Of a stretch of 64,000 nucleotides of DNA, positions 8,338-17,302 are shown in pieces. The notes below the pieces were generated by a model that did not search any database, was not told the origin of the DNA, and saw nothing but the letters and a program-made list of their open reading frames with translations. Numbering within the stretch: position 1 is the first letter of the stretch; every line of letters starts with the position of its first letter. The DNA comes from Terriglobia bacterium (GTDB taxonomy: Bacteria; Acidobacteriota; Terriglobia; Terriglobales; Acidobacteriaceae). Location of the stretch: positions 1-64,000 of the forward strand of contig JAIQGE010000023.1 of NCBI GenBank assembly GCA_020072815.1, given 5' to 3'. The translations under genes were made by a program, and so were the position numbers.

Positions 8338-9084
8338 TCAGTTCACCACCTTAGAATCTTGTTTGTCGCTGGATGCTTTCTTTGCGCGCCGACTTGTCGC
8401 GCCAATTCCCAACGACTCGTAGGCAGCATTGAATTCCGCGCTTTCAACTTCTTCCTTGTGATCTTCGAGATACTGCAAAACGATTCCATGAACCACGCGT
8501 ATTGGTGCGGGAATCGTCTTGCCCCCGAACTCTCCCGGTTCGATTTGGCGTGCCTTGGCCAGCGCCAGCAGACTTTCGTAAGTCTCGATGTGTAGCGGCA
8601 GCATATAAAACTTCCAACCGTGTGGCAGGCTGCCTTTCCAACCGGCGGGAGGCTCACCTTTCCTCGGCGGCATCTCACCTTTCAGCGCACGTCGCAATTC
8701 TTTTGCCTTTAGATCTCGCTCGCTTGCCAATTCGAGCCATGCCTTTTGATCTTTTGGCTCCAGCGGGGCCACAATCTGGTGGTGCTCCCAGCTCAGGTTT
8801 GTATGCCGCATACAAACAGGCACACGCTTGGCGACGGAAGCAAACTGGTAAAGGGTCTGTCGTTTCTTGCCGGTGATGGATTCGGCATTGGCATAGGCGA
8901 TTTTTTCCCCATAGGCGCTTTGGCCTTCAACAAGCCAGTCGCCAATTTTCCATTGCAGCTTGTCGTGTTCTTTTGTAAACGACTTGCCAGTTTCAACCCA
9001 TAGATCGAAAAGCCGGGGACGCACGGGCACACTCGTTTCCACGAACGGGAATGGCGTTGTTTCAGCCGTAGTGTCCCCGCGCAT
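8338..9084 (-). CDS. LmbU-like / ParB-like helical DNA-binding protein of element
   Basis: The start is the ATG at 9084, which overlaps the upstream stop (TAATG), giving 248 residues. The middle part (KIGDWLVEGQSAYGEKIAYA, TGKKRQTLYQFASVAKRV, NLSWEHHQIVAPLEP, then a helix ending KELRRALKGE) matches the pattern of LmbU-like and plasmid ParB-associated helix-turn-helix domains, where 'LS..HH..VA.L' is typical. I infer a transcription or partition role in the element. The C-terminus is helical and charged with no further recognisable domain. Confidence 0.55.
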   Translation of the reverse strand: MRGDTTAETTPFPFVETSVPVRPRLFDLWVETGKSFTKEHDKLQWKIGDWLVEGQSAYGEKIAYANAESITGKKRQTLYQFASVAKRVPVCMRHTNLSWEHHQIVAPLEPKDQKAWLELASERDLKAKELRRALKGEMPPRKGEPPAGWKGSLPHGWKFYMLPLHIETYESLLALAKARQIEPGEFGGKTIPAPIRVVHGIVLQYLEDHKEEVESAEFNAAYESLGIGATSRRAKKASSDKQDSKVVN

Positions 9085-9410
9085 TATTCGCCTGCGCCTT
9101 TCATTTCCGCCACGCGAGCCGATACGCGGCGATCCAAGCCGGTGATAGGCACAACACGGTGAATCGGCACGGCCTGCAAGTATTCTTGGCGGCAGTGGCC
9201 TCCGGGGCAAAAGCCGCGAACAAAACTTGGTTTGATGGGTGCGGCGCAGTACATGCATTCCGTGTACAGGAACGCTTCGCCGGAAGCCCGCCATGCCTGC
9301 CGCTGTTTTTTCAGGCGATACCTGCGCCACTTGCTATCGGTAGCGGTTTCGGGGCGCATTTCAGGCACACTGGTGCCTGTGCTTGCGCGGCTAGTTTGCG
9401 CGGCTATCAT
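9084..9410 (-). CDS. Small zinc-binding element protein
   Basis: This 108-residue protein carries four cysteines in a CMYC...CPGGHC arrangement (around residues 52-73), typical of a small zinc ribbon. A very basic N-terminal stretch (KWRRYRLKKQRQAWR) could bind nucleic acid. The start overlaps the stop of the upstream HTH gene (ATGA) and its stop overlaps the start of the LmbU-like gene (TAATG), so it sits inside a tightly packed operon. I do not recognise a named family. Confidence 0.6.
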   Translation of the reverse strand: MIAAQTSRASTGTSVPEMRPETATDSKWRRYRLKKQRQAWRASGEAFLYTECMYCAAPIKPSFVRGFCPGGHCRQEYLQAVPIHRVVPITGLDRRVSARVAEMKGAGE

Positions 9411-9637
9411 TGGCGCGCCGCCGATTCACCGGCCAGCCAGCGCGCCACCTGCCGCGTATCAAAGCGCACCGCTGTTGCAATGCGGAAACTTGGGATGGTG
9501 CCTTTGGCGGCCAGTTTGTAGATGGTGATGTGCGAAACGCCAAGCAGCGCCGCAAGCGCCTTGGCACCCACAGGCTTTTCGATTTGGTTTAGGCGTTGAA
9601 CGAGCGTTGGATTGAAAGCAGACACACTGCTAGCCAT
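9407..9637 (-). CDS. Helix-turn-helix DNA-binding protein (excisionase-like)
   Basis: This 76-residue protein contains an HTH_17-type domain (ALAALLGVSHITIYKLAAKG, then IPSFRIATAVRFDTRQVARW). It is the gene nearest the integrase on the cargo side, the usual position of an excisionase or recombination directionality factor. An AGGA lies upstream of the ATG. It overlaps the zinc-protein gene by four bases. Function in excision is inference from family and position. Confidence 0.8.
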   Translation of the reverse strand: MASSVSAFNPTLVQRLNQIEKPVGAKALAALLGVSHITIYKLAAKGTIPSFRIATAVRFDTRQVARWLAGESAARQ

Positions 9638-9874
9638 TGCAGAAATCCTGTTTTTGGATTGGCTAGCCAGCCATCGGCAGAATGCCGTAAGGTGCTTGTG
9701 GATAAACCGCCACGGCGGTAAGAAGGTTACAACGAAACCGGCTTATTGGCGCTGCGGCTTCAACCTTTTGCGTACAGCCTTGGGAGTACGCTGAAAAATA
9801 GTATAGCGCAGTGGATGATGAACTACAACGGAAAACGTAGTGGACAGCCCAAAACTTTTCTTCGGAATTGGGCG

Positions 9875-11032
9875 TCACGCGAAAGTTGAGTTCACTTTAT
9901 CGCGCACGGCTTCGTTTTCTGACGGCTTCAAATACCGTAGGGTGCTCTCCATGCCGGATTTGCCGCTGTGTCCAAGCCAGAGCTGCACTGTGCGCAGATC
10001 AACTCCATTCCAAAGGCTCCACGTTGCAAATGTGGCGCGGAACTTGTGTAGCCAAAAGTCCGCGGGATTCAAACCGGCGCGGCCAGCAATAGCCTTGCAC
10101 TCGTCCAGAAAGTTCATCTTTGGCTTGCATCCTTTGGTCGGAAACAGCAGCGAACACGCCGTGTTGGCCTTGGCCTTGTGTTGCTTCAATGACGCCAACA
10201 GCTTGGCTGGTATCGGAATCTCGCGCGGCTTATATGCCTTTGGCGAGAAGCCAAATTCCTTCTTGTACCGGACAGCAACCACGCCGCGTGTGAGATTGAT
10301 ATCCGGCCAAGTGCAGTACATTACCTCTTGTTCCCGCATGCCGGTCATCAGAAAGAACTCGAACCACAGCCGCTCCTTGGCGTCGCACGCCTTAAAGAAC
10401 TTGTCCAGATCGGCGCGTTCGTAAACTTCCGGTTCGTCCTCCACAAACTGGGGCCAATCGTTCTTGCCTACCAAGCCTCGGATGCCTTGCGCCTTCAAAA
10501 AAGTCACCACGTTAAGGAACTTGTTCCATACAGTACGCGGCTCCAATTTCTTCACGTCGCGGAGAAAGGCGCTGAATTGAAGCATGTCGCGGCGCTCGAT
10601 ATCTTGAACGCGCTGCTTGGTGCAGGATTCTAGGAAATAAGCGAGGGAACCGCTGTAGGCCGCGAGCGTTTTCGGCTTCTTGGTCAGCTTGATGTCTTCA
10701 AGATATGCGGCAGCGGCGGCGGACAAAAGTGTACTGTTTCCCTCTTCCGATTCAGCCACCTTGATGCCTAGCGCCTTGTTGTTGAGGAGTTGCTCGCGCC
10801 GAATCCGCTCGGTGTTGGCGGCGTTGGCGTCACTACCAGCGGATCGCCGAATCCGCTTTCTGCCGTCATGCCATTCCAGATAATACCGGCCTTCGGGGTG
10901 CTTTTCCGGCTTACCGTCCACATAAACCATGTCTGGCAGCACGCGGCCATTCTTGGATAAAACAACGCGGCAGAAGCGCGAACCGTTGGTGGTTTGCACG
11001 CGCTTAGTCAGATTGACTTCTTTGTTGGCCAC
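9875..11032 (-). CDS. Tyrosine recombinase (phage/ICE-type integrase)
   Basis: This 385-residue protein begins at a GTG with a good Shine-Dalgarno (GGAGGT, spacing 6). The N-terminal part has a basic arm-binding region; a SAM-like core-binding domain lies near residues 105-190 (AAYLEDIKLTKKPKTLAAYS). The catalytic domain shows the arginine in TGMREQEVMY, the His-x-x-Arg in LHKFRATFATW, the LGHS histidine box and the RYL tyrosine. It should catalyse integration into and excision from its attachment site, here a tRNA-Phe 3' half at 11295-11344, about 260 bases upstream of its start. All five catalytic positions look intact, so it may be active. Confidence 0.9.
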   Translation of the reverse strand: MANKEVNLTKRVQTTNGSRFCRVVLSKNGRVLPDMVYVDGKPEKHPEGRYYLEWHDGRKRIRRSAGSDANAANTERIRREQLLNNKALGIKVAESEEGNSTLLSAAAAAYLEDIKLTKKPKTLAAYSGSLAYFLESCTKQRVQDIERRDMLQFSAFLRDVKKLEPRTVWNKFLNVVTFLKAQGIRGLVGKNDWPQFVEDEPEVYERADLDKFFKACDAKERLWFEFFLMTGMREQEVMYCTWPDINLTRGVVAVRYKKEFGFSPKAYKPREIPIPAKLLASLKQHKAKANTACSLLFPTKGCKPKMNFLDECKAIAGRAGLNPADFWLHKFRATFATWSLWNGVDLRTVQLWLGHSGKSGMESTLRYLKPSENEAVRDKVNSTFA

Positions 11033-11294
11033 TGCCTACCTCCGTGATTCTCGTATCACGTATGGTATCATGGCATGGTAAACGATTGAAAATAAAGGTT
11101 CTGGCGGAGAGAGTGGGATTCTCGCCTGGCGATTTTTATACAGCTCTTTTCTTCAGCAAGATAGCGCTATCACCCTGATAAATCAAGGGCCGATACATTT
11201 CACCTTTGATCGAAATCTTAACCATCGGAACCTGATTGGAACAGAATTCGGTCTCTTATAGACACCATAGACACCAAGGAATAACTGATCAACA

Positions 11295-11344
11295 TGGTGA
11301 CCAGAGACGGAATCGAACCGCCAACGCCAGCCTTTTCAGGGCTG
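11295..11344 (-). other. Attachment-site candidate: tRNA-Phe(GAA) 3' half
   Basis: Read on the minus strand this is the 3' half of a tRNA. It has anticodon stem CAGCC/GGCTG, loop CTGAAAA (anticodon GAA, Phe), T arm GGCGG-TTCGATT-CCGTC, the acceptor strand TCTGGTC and an encoded CCA. The 5' half (acceptor partner GACCAGA and D arm) is missing, replaced by unrelated sequence. This is the usual structure of an attR/attL made by a tyrosine integrase that targets a tRNA 3' end. Confidence 0.65.
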
Positions 11345-11573
11345 AAGTCAGCCAATGTTAATCTGCTGACTGCATTCGACTTACACAGTTTCACCACTCC
11401 TTTTTCTTGCGATTATTGGGACCAATTTGGGACCGACAGATTGGCTTGCGCGCAAGGCTGTGTGATCGCCGTCACTGTGGTTCGGGCCTGCGGTCAGCAA
11501 TCTTGGCCAATGGCGCCGGCTTAGTGGTTCGTAGAGCACCTGACGCTGGAAAGAAGAAGGAGGCTCCCCAGAA
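11345..11573. other. Junction sequence right of the tRNA-Phe fragment
   Basis: No gene is seen. The stretch begins with the inverted repeat GTCAGC/GCTGAC around an AT-rich loop. At 11413-11434 it carries TTATTGGGACC-AATTT-GGGACC, which recurs nearly identically at 25386-25406 next to a second integrase remnant. It also holds the Shine-Dalgarno (GGAGG) of the archease gene. Confidence 0.5.
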
Positions 11574-12023
11574 ATGGCGGATGTGATGAACGCCTCCGTG
11601 CCCTACGGGCGCCGCTGGGAACATTTTGAGCACATGGCGGACATGGGGGTGCGCGGCATTGGCCCTTCCCGCGAAGCTGCTTTCGAAGAAGCCGCGCTTG
11701 CAATGTGCGCTACTATCACGGACCTCGCGCTAGTGCAGCCGAAAATCCTGGTCGAGGTGGACTGCGCGGCCAACGAGGATGAGTTCTTGCTTGTGGACTG
11801 GCTCAACGCTCTGATTGGCGAGATGTCGGCACGTCGTTTGATCTTCAGCAAGTTTGCGGTAAGCATTTCGGATGGCCATTTGCATGGACGAGCGTGGGGT
11901 GAAACTGCCGATCCTGCCCGTCACCACCCAGCAGTTGAAGTCAAAGGGGCAACGCTGACGGAACTCAAAGTTACGAAAACCTCCGACGGAATCTGGACCG
12001 CTCAGTGCGTCGTGGATGTGTGA
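11574..12023 (+). CDS. Archease (tRNA-splicing/RtcB cofactor)
   Basis: This 149-residue protein matches archease in length and pattern: HMADMGVRGIGPSREAAFEEA near the start, the acidic stretch DEFLLVDWLNALIGEM and the C-terminal VEVKGATLTELKV. Archease speeds guanylylation of RtcB and widens its NTP use. The rtcB gene follows after 9 bases, as in many bacteria and archaea, so the two are clearly one operon. The ATG has a GGAGG at good distance. Confidence 0.92.
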   Translation: MADVMNASVPYGRRWEHFEHMADMGVRGIGPSREAAFEEAALAMCATITDLALVQPKILVEVDCAANEDEFLLVDWLNALIGEMSARRLIFSKFAVSISDGHLHGRAWGETADPARHHPAVEVKGATLTELKVTKTSDGIWTAQCVVDV

Positions 12024-12032
12024 GGTAGGAAA

Positions 12033-13463
12033 ATGGATTTGGATCGTCTCACCCGCAAATCGGACACTGAGTGGTGGATTCCTGCAACGGCAAAAATGCG
12101 GGTTCCCGGCGTAATCTTCGCGACCGAGAAACTCGTCCGCGACATGGACGACAAGGTATTCGAACAGGTTTCCAATGTCGCAACGCTGCCGGGCATTGTC
12201 AAAGCATCTTTTGCCATGCCGGACGCACACTGGGGATATGGGTTCCCCATCGGAGGTGTGGCGGCTTTCGATCCTGCAACGGGAGGAATTATCTCCGCCG
12301 GAGGCGTTGGATTTGACGTTTCCTGCGGAGTCCGGACGCTGACCACAGGCCTCAAAGTGGAAGACCTTTCCCTCTGCAAGCAACAACTCGCTCACTCTCT
12401 TTCCCGCGCCATACCTGCGGGCGTAGGCAGCACGGGGCGGCTTCATCTTGACGAAGATGACATGACAGCAATGCTGCGCGGCGGCGCGCAATGGGCAGTC
12501 CACCGGGGCTACGGACATCTTCGCGACCTCGATCGCATTGAAGAGCGCGGCCGCATGGCCGGCGCTGAACCGGAACACGTGTCACAGCAGGCGCGAAAAC
12601 GCATGCGCGATGAAGTCGGCACTCTCGGATCTGGCAATCACTACCTGGAAGTGCAGCACGTTGCTGAGATCTTCAACGAGCAGGCCGCGGCTGCATTTGG
12701 AATTCGCAAGGATGATGTTGTTGTGAGCATTCACTGCGGCTCGCGCGGCCTGGGTCACCAGATCGGCACTGAGTTCTTGCGCGAAATGGCCGAGGCTGCT
12801 CCTTCTCACCATATTGAGCTTCCCGACCGGGAGCTGGCCTGTGCCCCGATTCGCTCGCCTCTGGGCTTACGTTATCTTGGGGCAATGCGGGCGGCGATCA
12901 ACTGCGCTGTGACGAATCGCCAGGTCCTCACGCACCTGACGCGCCAGGTCTTTGAGGAGATTTTCCCGGACGCCGAACTGGAACTGCTCTACGATGTCTC
13001 CCACAACACATGCAAGCTCGAATCTCACTGTGTCGACGGACATGAAACAGAACTTTTCGTTCACCGGAAAGGCGCCACACGGGCCTTTGGATCACAGATG
13101 CCAGAGGTGCCCGCGGCCTACCGCGCCGCAGGCCAACCAGTGTTGATAGGAGGCACGATGGGAACTGCTTCCTACATATTGGCAGGCACACCCGAGAGTG
13201 AGCAGAGGGCGTTCAGTTCCGCCTGTCACGGCGCCGGCCGCTCGATGAGCCGGCATGCGGCAACCAAGCAATGGAGCGGACGACAACTGGTTGACGAACT
13301 CGCAGAAAAGGGCATCATCGTAAAGAGTCCCTCAATGCGAGGTGTAGCGGAAGAAGCGCCGGGAGCATACAAAGATGTAGGTGCTGTGGTCGATGCAACC
13401 GACGAGGCCGGGCTTGCACGTAAAGTAGCCAGGCTTTTGCCCTTGATCGTGGTCAAAGGATAA
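12033..13463 (+). CDS. rtcB: RNA-splicing ligase RtcB
   Basis: This 476-residue protein has the RtcB signatures. They are the metal-binding cysteine in GFDVSCGVRTL, GSGNHYLEVQ, SIHCGSRGLGHQI, the SHNTCKLE histidine and the HGAGRSMSR histidine that takes GMP. The enzyme joins RNA 2',3'-cyclic phosphate or 3'-phosphate ends to 5'-OH ends using GTP and Mn2+, in RNA repair or tRNA maturation. It follows the archease gene by 9 bases behind GAGGTAGG. Length and motifs are complete. Confidence 0.96.
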   Translation: MDLDRLTRKSDTEWWIPATAKMRVPGVIFATEKLVRDMDDKVFEQVSNVATLPGIVKASFAMPDAHWGYGFPIGGVAAFDPATGGIISAGGVGFDVSCGVRTLTTGLKVEDLSLCKQQLAHSLSRAIPAGVGSTGRLHLDEDDMTAMLRGGAQWAVHRGYGHLRDLDRIEERGRMAGAEPEHVSQQARKRMRDEVGTLGSGNHYLEVQHVAEIFNEQAAAAFGIRKDDVVVSIHCGSRGLGHQIGTEFLREMAEAAPSHHIELPDRELACAPIRSPLGLRYLGAMRAAINCAVTNRQVLTHLTRQVFEEIFPDAELELLYDVSHNTCKLESHCVDGHETELFVHRKGATRAFGSQMPEVPAAYRAAGQPVLIGGTMGTASYILAGTPESEQRAFSSACHGAGRSMSRHAATKQWSGRQLVDELAEKGIIVKSPSMRGVAEEAPGAYKDVGAVVDATDEAGLARKVARLLPLIVVKG

Positions 13464-13471
13464 GGTCTCGT

Positions 13472-14662
13472 CTACAGCTTCTCGCGGAAAGCACCCAACA
13501 CCGAGGAGCTTTGCTCAAAGTTGCGGCCTGACGGGCTGGCTGCCTGGGCGGCCTTGTATTCCGCTTCTACTGTGCTCCTCAGTTCTGACAGGTTCTTACG
13601 CATTGAGCTTCGCACGCTTTCGGAGAGCCTGCCCCGGGCAAGTGCGCTGTACCATTTCCTGAGTAGATCAATCCGTGAGCGATTCACGTATACGAGGTAA
13701 AAGCTGGGTGAAGGATCGGTCTCGCTTCGCTCAAAAAGCATGGTCAGCCCCAGAGACGCTTCGAAGTAATGGCTGGCATATATCTGTTTTGAGGCAATCA
13801 CGACAGGAGGATTTTCCCCGCCTGCGCGCAGATACATGATCACGTCTGTGATCGCAACTACCTGCTTAAGATCGTGCCCGTAATTCTCTCGTGACCAGTA
13901 CTGGAACCTCTCCACGTCTTGCAAGGTCGCGTCCGGAAAGACGCGCAAGTATGTCTGGAATTCAGGAGCATATTCCAGAAGATATGACGATCGGTCAAGG
14001 AGTTCGGCAAATTGGGTTGCGCTTTCGACGGCCTGGTCCTTGTCGTCATAAACGATCATGGCTTTGTTCCCGCCTGCCGCGTACTCTTGCACGTAGTCAG
14101 CCAGTAGACTACGCATAACTGTGTTTGCTTGCTCCTCAACAACCGGAGCAGAAAAGTCCAACTGTTGATGCAATATCTCGATCTGGCGTCTGGATAGCTT
14201 GAGCTGGCACCGTCCAGGCCGGCAAGTTCCCAGGTCTCGTACTTCTTGAGGAAGCAGCGTCAACTGAACGAAATCCTCAGGTTGGGCAGGATCGCCAAGT
14301 TTCCTGACCTGCAGCACGGCCTCACCCTTCTTGTGCCGCTCGATATCGCGGAATCTGGCGACAAAGAATTCCTGCGGCACATTGAGACGAACCACGGCAA
14401 CTGCGGCTACTTCATGTTGTTTTCGCTTGAGAATTTTGGCGACAACAGCGCCGTGCTCGACTTGAAGAATCTGATCGTGTGAGAAGCCGAGGTGTTGGGT
14501 CAAGAACTGTTGTGGTTCGCGCGGCTGCTCCTGGCCGCCAGCGCAAGCCGCAAGCACTGCACAGATGAACAGAACAGACAAGGTTGTTCCAGCAAAGATA
14601 CTTCTCACGGTGAATGCTCGCGCGATGGGTTTAGAAGGCGAAATGAGCCGGCTGACGTTCAT
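13472..14662 (-). CDS. Uncharacterised exported/lipoprotein-like protein (396 aa)
   Basis: The N-terminus is basic followed by a hydrophobic segment ending in a cysteine (TTLSVLFICAVLAACAGG), which fits a lipoprotein signal with a lipobox-like AAC. The mature part is mixed alpha/beta with no motif I recognise. A central stretch (YLLEYAPEFQTYLRVFPD) and the C-terminal helices (SESVRSSMRKNLSELRSTVE) suggest a soluble periplasmic domain. Its ATG overlaps the TGA of the upstream CapA gene (ATGA), so the two are translated together and may share an envelope role. It converges on rtcB with 8 bases between. Confidence 0.7.
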   Translation of the reverse strand: MNVSRLISPSKPIARAFTVRSIFAGTTLSVLFICAVLAACAGGQEQPREPQQFLTQHLGFSHDQILQVEHGAVVAKILKRKQHEVAAVAVVRLNVPQEFFVARFRDIERHKKGEAVLQVRKLGDPAQPEDFVQLTLLPQEVRDLGTCRPGRCQLKLSRRQIEILHQQLDFSAPVVEEQANTVMRSLLADYVQEYAAGGNKAMIVYDDKDQAVESATQFAELLDRSSYLLEYAPEFQTYLRVFPDATLQDVERFQYWSRENYGHDLKQVVAITDVIMYLRAGGENPPVVIASKQIYASHYFEASLGLTMLFERSETDPSPSFYLVYVNRSRIDLLRKWYSALARGRLSESVRSSMRKNLSELRSTVEAEYKAAQAASPSGRNFEQSSSVLGAFREKL

Positions 14663-15708
14663 CGTCGTCCGTAGGTGGGATTCATCTCAGCAGAAGTGAC
14701 GGTGATTTCAAGGTGTTGTTCTTCTGCGTCCCAGCGCGCTGGTGTGCCAAGATCGGCACAGAGCTTCTTCATTTTTGCAGCAATACCCGGGGCCTCAGCC
14801 TGGGTCGCTCGGTGTGCCTGGCAATAGCTGATGGTGGTTGGATAGAGACGAACCCGCTCCGGACCTTCTGCACCGACCTCGACGAGGAAAATGAAAGATT
14901 GGTCATTACGTTCGATGGGATCTACCGCATAGTCATCAATAAAGTCTCCCACACCGTACAGAATCACACCTTTCTTGTAGAACTCAATCCCACGGAATAC
15001 GTGGCTGGAGTGGCCAAAGACAATGCTCGCTCCTGCGTCGATGAGCGCATGAGCCAATTGAACGTGCTCCGGTGATGCCGGGTATCCCCAGTTTCCGCCC
15101 CAATGGGCGGAGGCAATCAGTGTGTCCACTTGCGTTCGGCTACGGATGAGTTCGAGCAGGTTGCGCGCACGCTGGTCCTGCAGGTCCGCCGGAACGTAGA
15201 AGGTTCCGGGCCGATTCGGTGTTGCCTCCCATGGCGGTTCATTGTCCGTAAAGGCGACAAGCCCAATCCTCCGGCCTCGTGCTTCAAATGTTGCGATTTG
15301 AGAAGCCCCAGCCAGGTTTGCCCCTGCCCCACTGTGGGCAATCTGTGCGCCGTCGAGTACCTGGATCATGTCCAGGAGCGCCTGGTAGCCATAATCCAGG
15401 GCATGATTATTGGCAATGGAAACGGCGTTGATTCCGGCTGCGGACAATACTGCCACATTCTTCGCTGCTGATCGGAAATGGAATTCCTTAGGATATTCTG
15501 ACCACGGCGCACCCCGGTCAGACAGGACACATTCCAGATTGCAGATTCGCGCATCAGCGCTATGAAACAGCGAGATCGTATCTCCCCAGGGATATTCCGG
15601 TGACTGCCGGTGCAGCATCTGATCGACTCCGCGGCCCAGCATGCAATCTCCGACGATCGCCAGCCGAACTGGCGGCCTAGGGATCGTTGTTGGGATTCCA
15701 CTGCCCAT
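14659..15708 (-). CDS. CapA-family poly-gamma-glutamate synthesis/metallophosphatase protein
   Basis: This 349-residue protein shows the CapA (PGA_cap) metallophosphatase motifs in order: VGDCMLGRGVDQML near residue 20, NLECVLS, NNHALDYG, SAHWGGNWGY and FGHSSHVFRG. CapA-like proteins act in poly-gamma-glutamate or other capsule synthesis, or as phosphoesterases. No PgsB/PgsC partner is present, so a phosphoesterase role is as likely. No signal peptide is evident. Members of this family recur beside PRPP synthetase and RtcB genes in similar stress/nucleotide clusters. Confidence 0.85.
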   Translation of the reverse strand: MGSGIPTTIPRPPVRLAIVGDCMLGRGVDQMLHRQSPEYPWGDTISLFHSADARICNLECVLSDRGAPWSEYPKEFHFRSAAKNVAVLSAAGINAVSIANNHALDYGYQALLDMIQVLDGAQIAHSGAGANLAGASQIATFEARGRRIGLVAFTDNEPPWEATPNRPGTFYVPADLQDQRARNLLELIRSRTQVDTLIASAHWGGNWGYPASPEHVQLAHALIDAGASIVFGHSSHVFRGIEFYKKGVILYGVGDFIDDYAVDPIERNDQSFIFLVEVGAEGPERVRLYPTTISYCQAHRATQAEAPGIAAKMKKLCADLGTPARWDAEEQHLEITVTSAEMNPTYGRR

Positions 15709-15754
15709 ACTTTAGAGAGAATCGCCGCGTCTGAAAGTTCATAAGACCGCTGGC

Positions 15755-16729
15755 TCAGGCCCCAATGGCCGGCCGAAGTGTTACATCGCGCGAAGTCGAG
15801 GCGAGATGGTCATTGAGCAGCGACACAATAGACAAAATAGTGATACGGGATTCATCACCGATATCGCTTCTTGGCGGAATCGTATCGGTACAGAAGATCC
15901 GCTGTACGCCGAGTGACCATAACCCCTTCCAGTCCTCGCCTGTAAATAGCCCATGCGTAACCATGACGTAGATTTCCCGTGTGCCAGACTGAACCAGTCT
16001 TTCGCATGCAGAAACCAGGGTGCCGCCGGTATCGAGCATATCGTCCACGATCAAAACACGCGGGCCCACCTCGCCGAACGGTCCCGCGTGAGTTATTCCT
16101 TTTTCATCTCGCTGTTTTTCGAAATATGCAATGCCCACATCAGGTCTGCCAGCGGCCTTGTTCACGGCCTGACATCGCCAAATGGCCCCGTTGTCGGGTG
16201 CGATCAGTGTGGCATCGGTCAGTGCATGCCGCACGATGGCATGAGCGAAGAGTTGGTCCAGAAAAAGCGAGGTCAATGGGATGGAGAACAGTTGCTTGCT
16301 GCGTTCGCTGTGGATATCCACGGTTACAACCTCGTCGATCCCAGACGCTTGCAGGATGGAACCAAGCCACGCCGTCGCAAGGCTCTTGCCGGACTTACCC
16401 TTGTCCTGGCGACTGTACCCAAGATAAGGGAGAACAGCTGTAACTTTGTGGGCACCCTCCTTCTTTAGGGTGTGGGAAAGCAGCGTCAGGGACAGAAGTT
16501 GTTCATCGGGAGGCGCAATGGAACCAACGATCAAGCAATCTGCCGTGCGAACCGGAGTAAGTACATTTGCGAACAGTTCCCCATTTTCGAACCGGCCAAT
16601 TTCAAAGATCCCTCTTTCCGCCATCGGCGGGCTCTCCAACCTTCTCAGGAAGTACTCGTAACCGGCGAAAGGAAAGATAATCATTTGTGACGTGCTCAGC
16701 GGTTGGCTGACAAGCGAGTTCTTATTCAA
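15755..16729 (-). CDS. prs: Ribose-phosphate pyrophosphokinase-like protein
   Basis: This 324-residue protein has the PRPP synthetase layout: FENGELFANVLTPVRTADC, the flexible-loop region LPYLGYSRQDKGKSGKSLAT, the ribose-5-phosphate/PRPP site VLIVDDMLDTGGTLVSACE and the C-terminal SRITILSIVSLL. The enzyme makes PRPP from ribose-5-phosphate and ATP. The N-terminal half diverges from the housekeeping enzyme (no HRYGYARQDRK), so it is one of the divergent paralogues typical of this cluster, and its exact substrate is less sure. It is divergent from the ribonucleotide reductase gene. Confidence 0.88.
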   Translation of the reverse strand: MNKNSLVSQPLSTSQMIIFPFAGYEYFLRRLESPPMAERGIFEIGRFENGELFANVLTPVRTADCLIVGSIAPPDEQLLSLTLLSHTLKKEGAHKVTAVLPYLGYSRQDKGKSGKSLATAWLGSILQASGIDEVVTVDIHSERSKQLFSIPLTSLFLDQLFAHAIVRHALTDATLIAPDNGAIWRCQAVNKAAGRPDVGIAYFEKQRDEKGITHAGPFGEVGPRVLIVDDMLDTGGTLVSACERLVQSGTREIYVMVTHGLFTGEDWKGLWSLGVQRIFCTDTIPPRSDIGDESRITILSIVSLLNDHLASTSRDVTLRPAIGA

Positions 16730-17302
16730 GCAAACTCCAGCTTGATCAGGATGCGGGCCGGGAATCCAGCCTGACGGAAAAGAGGCTGCGGCCTTGGTTA
16801 TGCTCTAGCCATCAGCTCCTACAAGGAAGTCAATGGCATGGATACACGCACCGTCGCAGCCCTTGATGTGATCACTGTTTTCGCAGTCCCAAACCTCAAC
16901 AACTTTCTTGCAAAAGTCGTTGATTTTTTTCGGGTTTGGTTGCCGTCGGAGTTGCCTCGTCTGGCTGGTCACTCAGCCTACTTTGGACCAGCTACTTTGT
17001 TGGAAGCTGGCCCTTTTCAGCCGTCGACAGCCACAATCATAAGAATTCGGGGTCGCCCTTAATGTGATCGCCGTCACCGATCAGTGTGATTCTAAATCGC
17101 GGTTTTTCTTCGGGTATTGTCGGCAGCAGAAAACCCGCTCGGCGCGAAGCTCCCAGCCGCTGCATTCTGCAAAACTCCGCCACCATGTGTCCACGGTCAC
17201 AGACTGCAGGGTGGTCCCAGGAGTAGTGGAGGTATTAGCTCCCGGGACCGGAAGAGCAGGACCACATTCGCATTCTTGCCTGCCAGCAGGCTAAGGAATG
17301 GC
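16730..17302. other. Divergent intergenic region between PRPP synthetase and ribonucleotide reductase
   Basis: 573 bases without a gene I can support. A 74-residue frame at 16838 has an AAGGA nearby but no recognisable content. I looked for a cobalamin riboswitch because the downstream reductase is B12-dependent; the B12-box (AGCCAGGA.ACCTGCC) is not there. The region should hold two divergent promoters. Confidence 0.5.
17213..17249 (+). promoter_or_regulatory. Leader hairpin upstream of ribonucleotide reductase
   Basis: GGTCCC at 17213-17218 pairs with GGGACC at 17244-17249, extended inside by GAG/CTC. The stem lies 54 bases before the start codon. It has no U-tract behind it, so it is not a typical terminator. 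It may be a regulatory leader or an NrdR-independent structure. Confidence 0.3.

Noticed and set aside
11294-11524. 76-residue frame starting MVTRDGIEPPTPAFSGL
   Set aside because: It is the translated antisense of the tRNA-Phe 3' half, a well-known spurious protein pattern.
16838-17062. 74-residue plus-strand frame before the reductase
   Set aside because: No recognisable content; an AAGGA lies near but spacing is poor and it is in a divergent promoter region.
16730-17302. Cobalamin riboswitch in front of the B12-dependent reductase
   Set aside because: I searched for the B12 box and the conserved core by eye and found neither.
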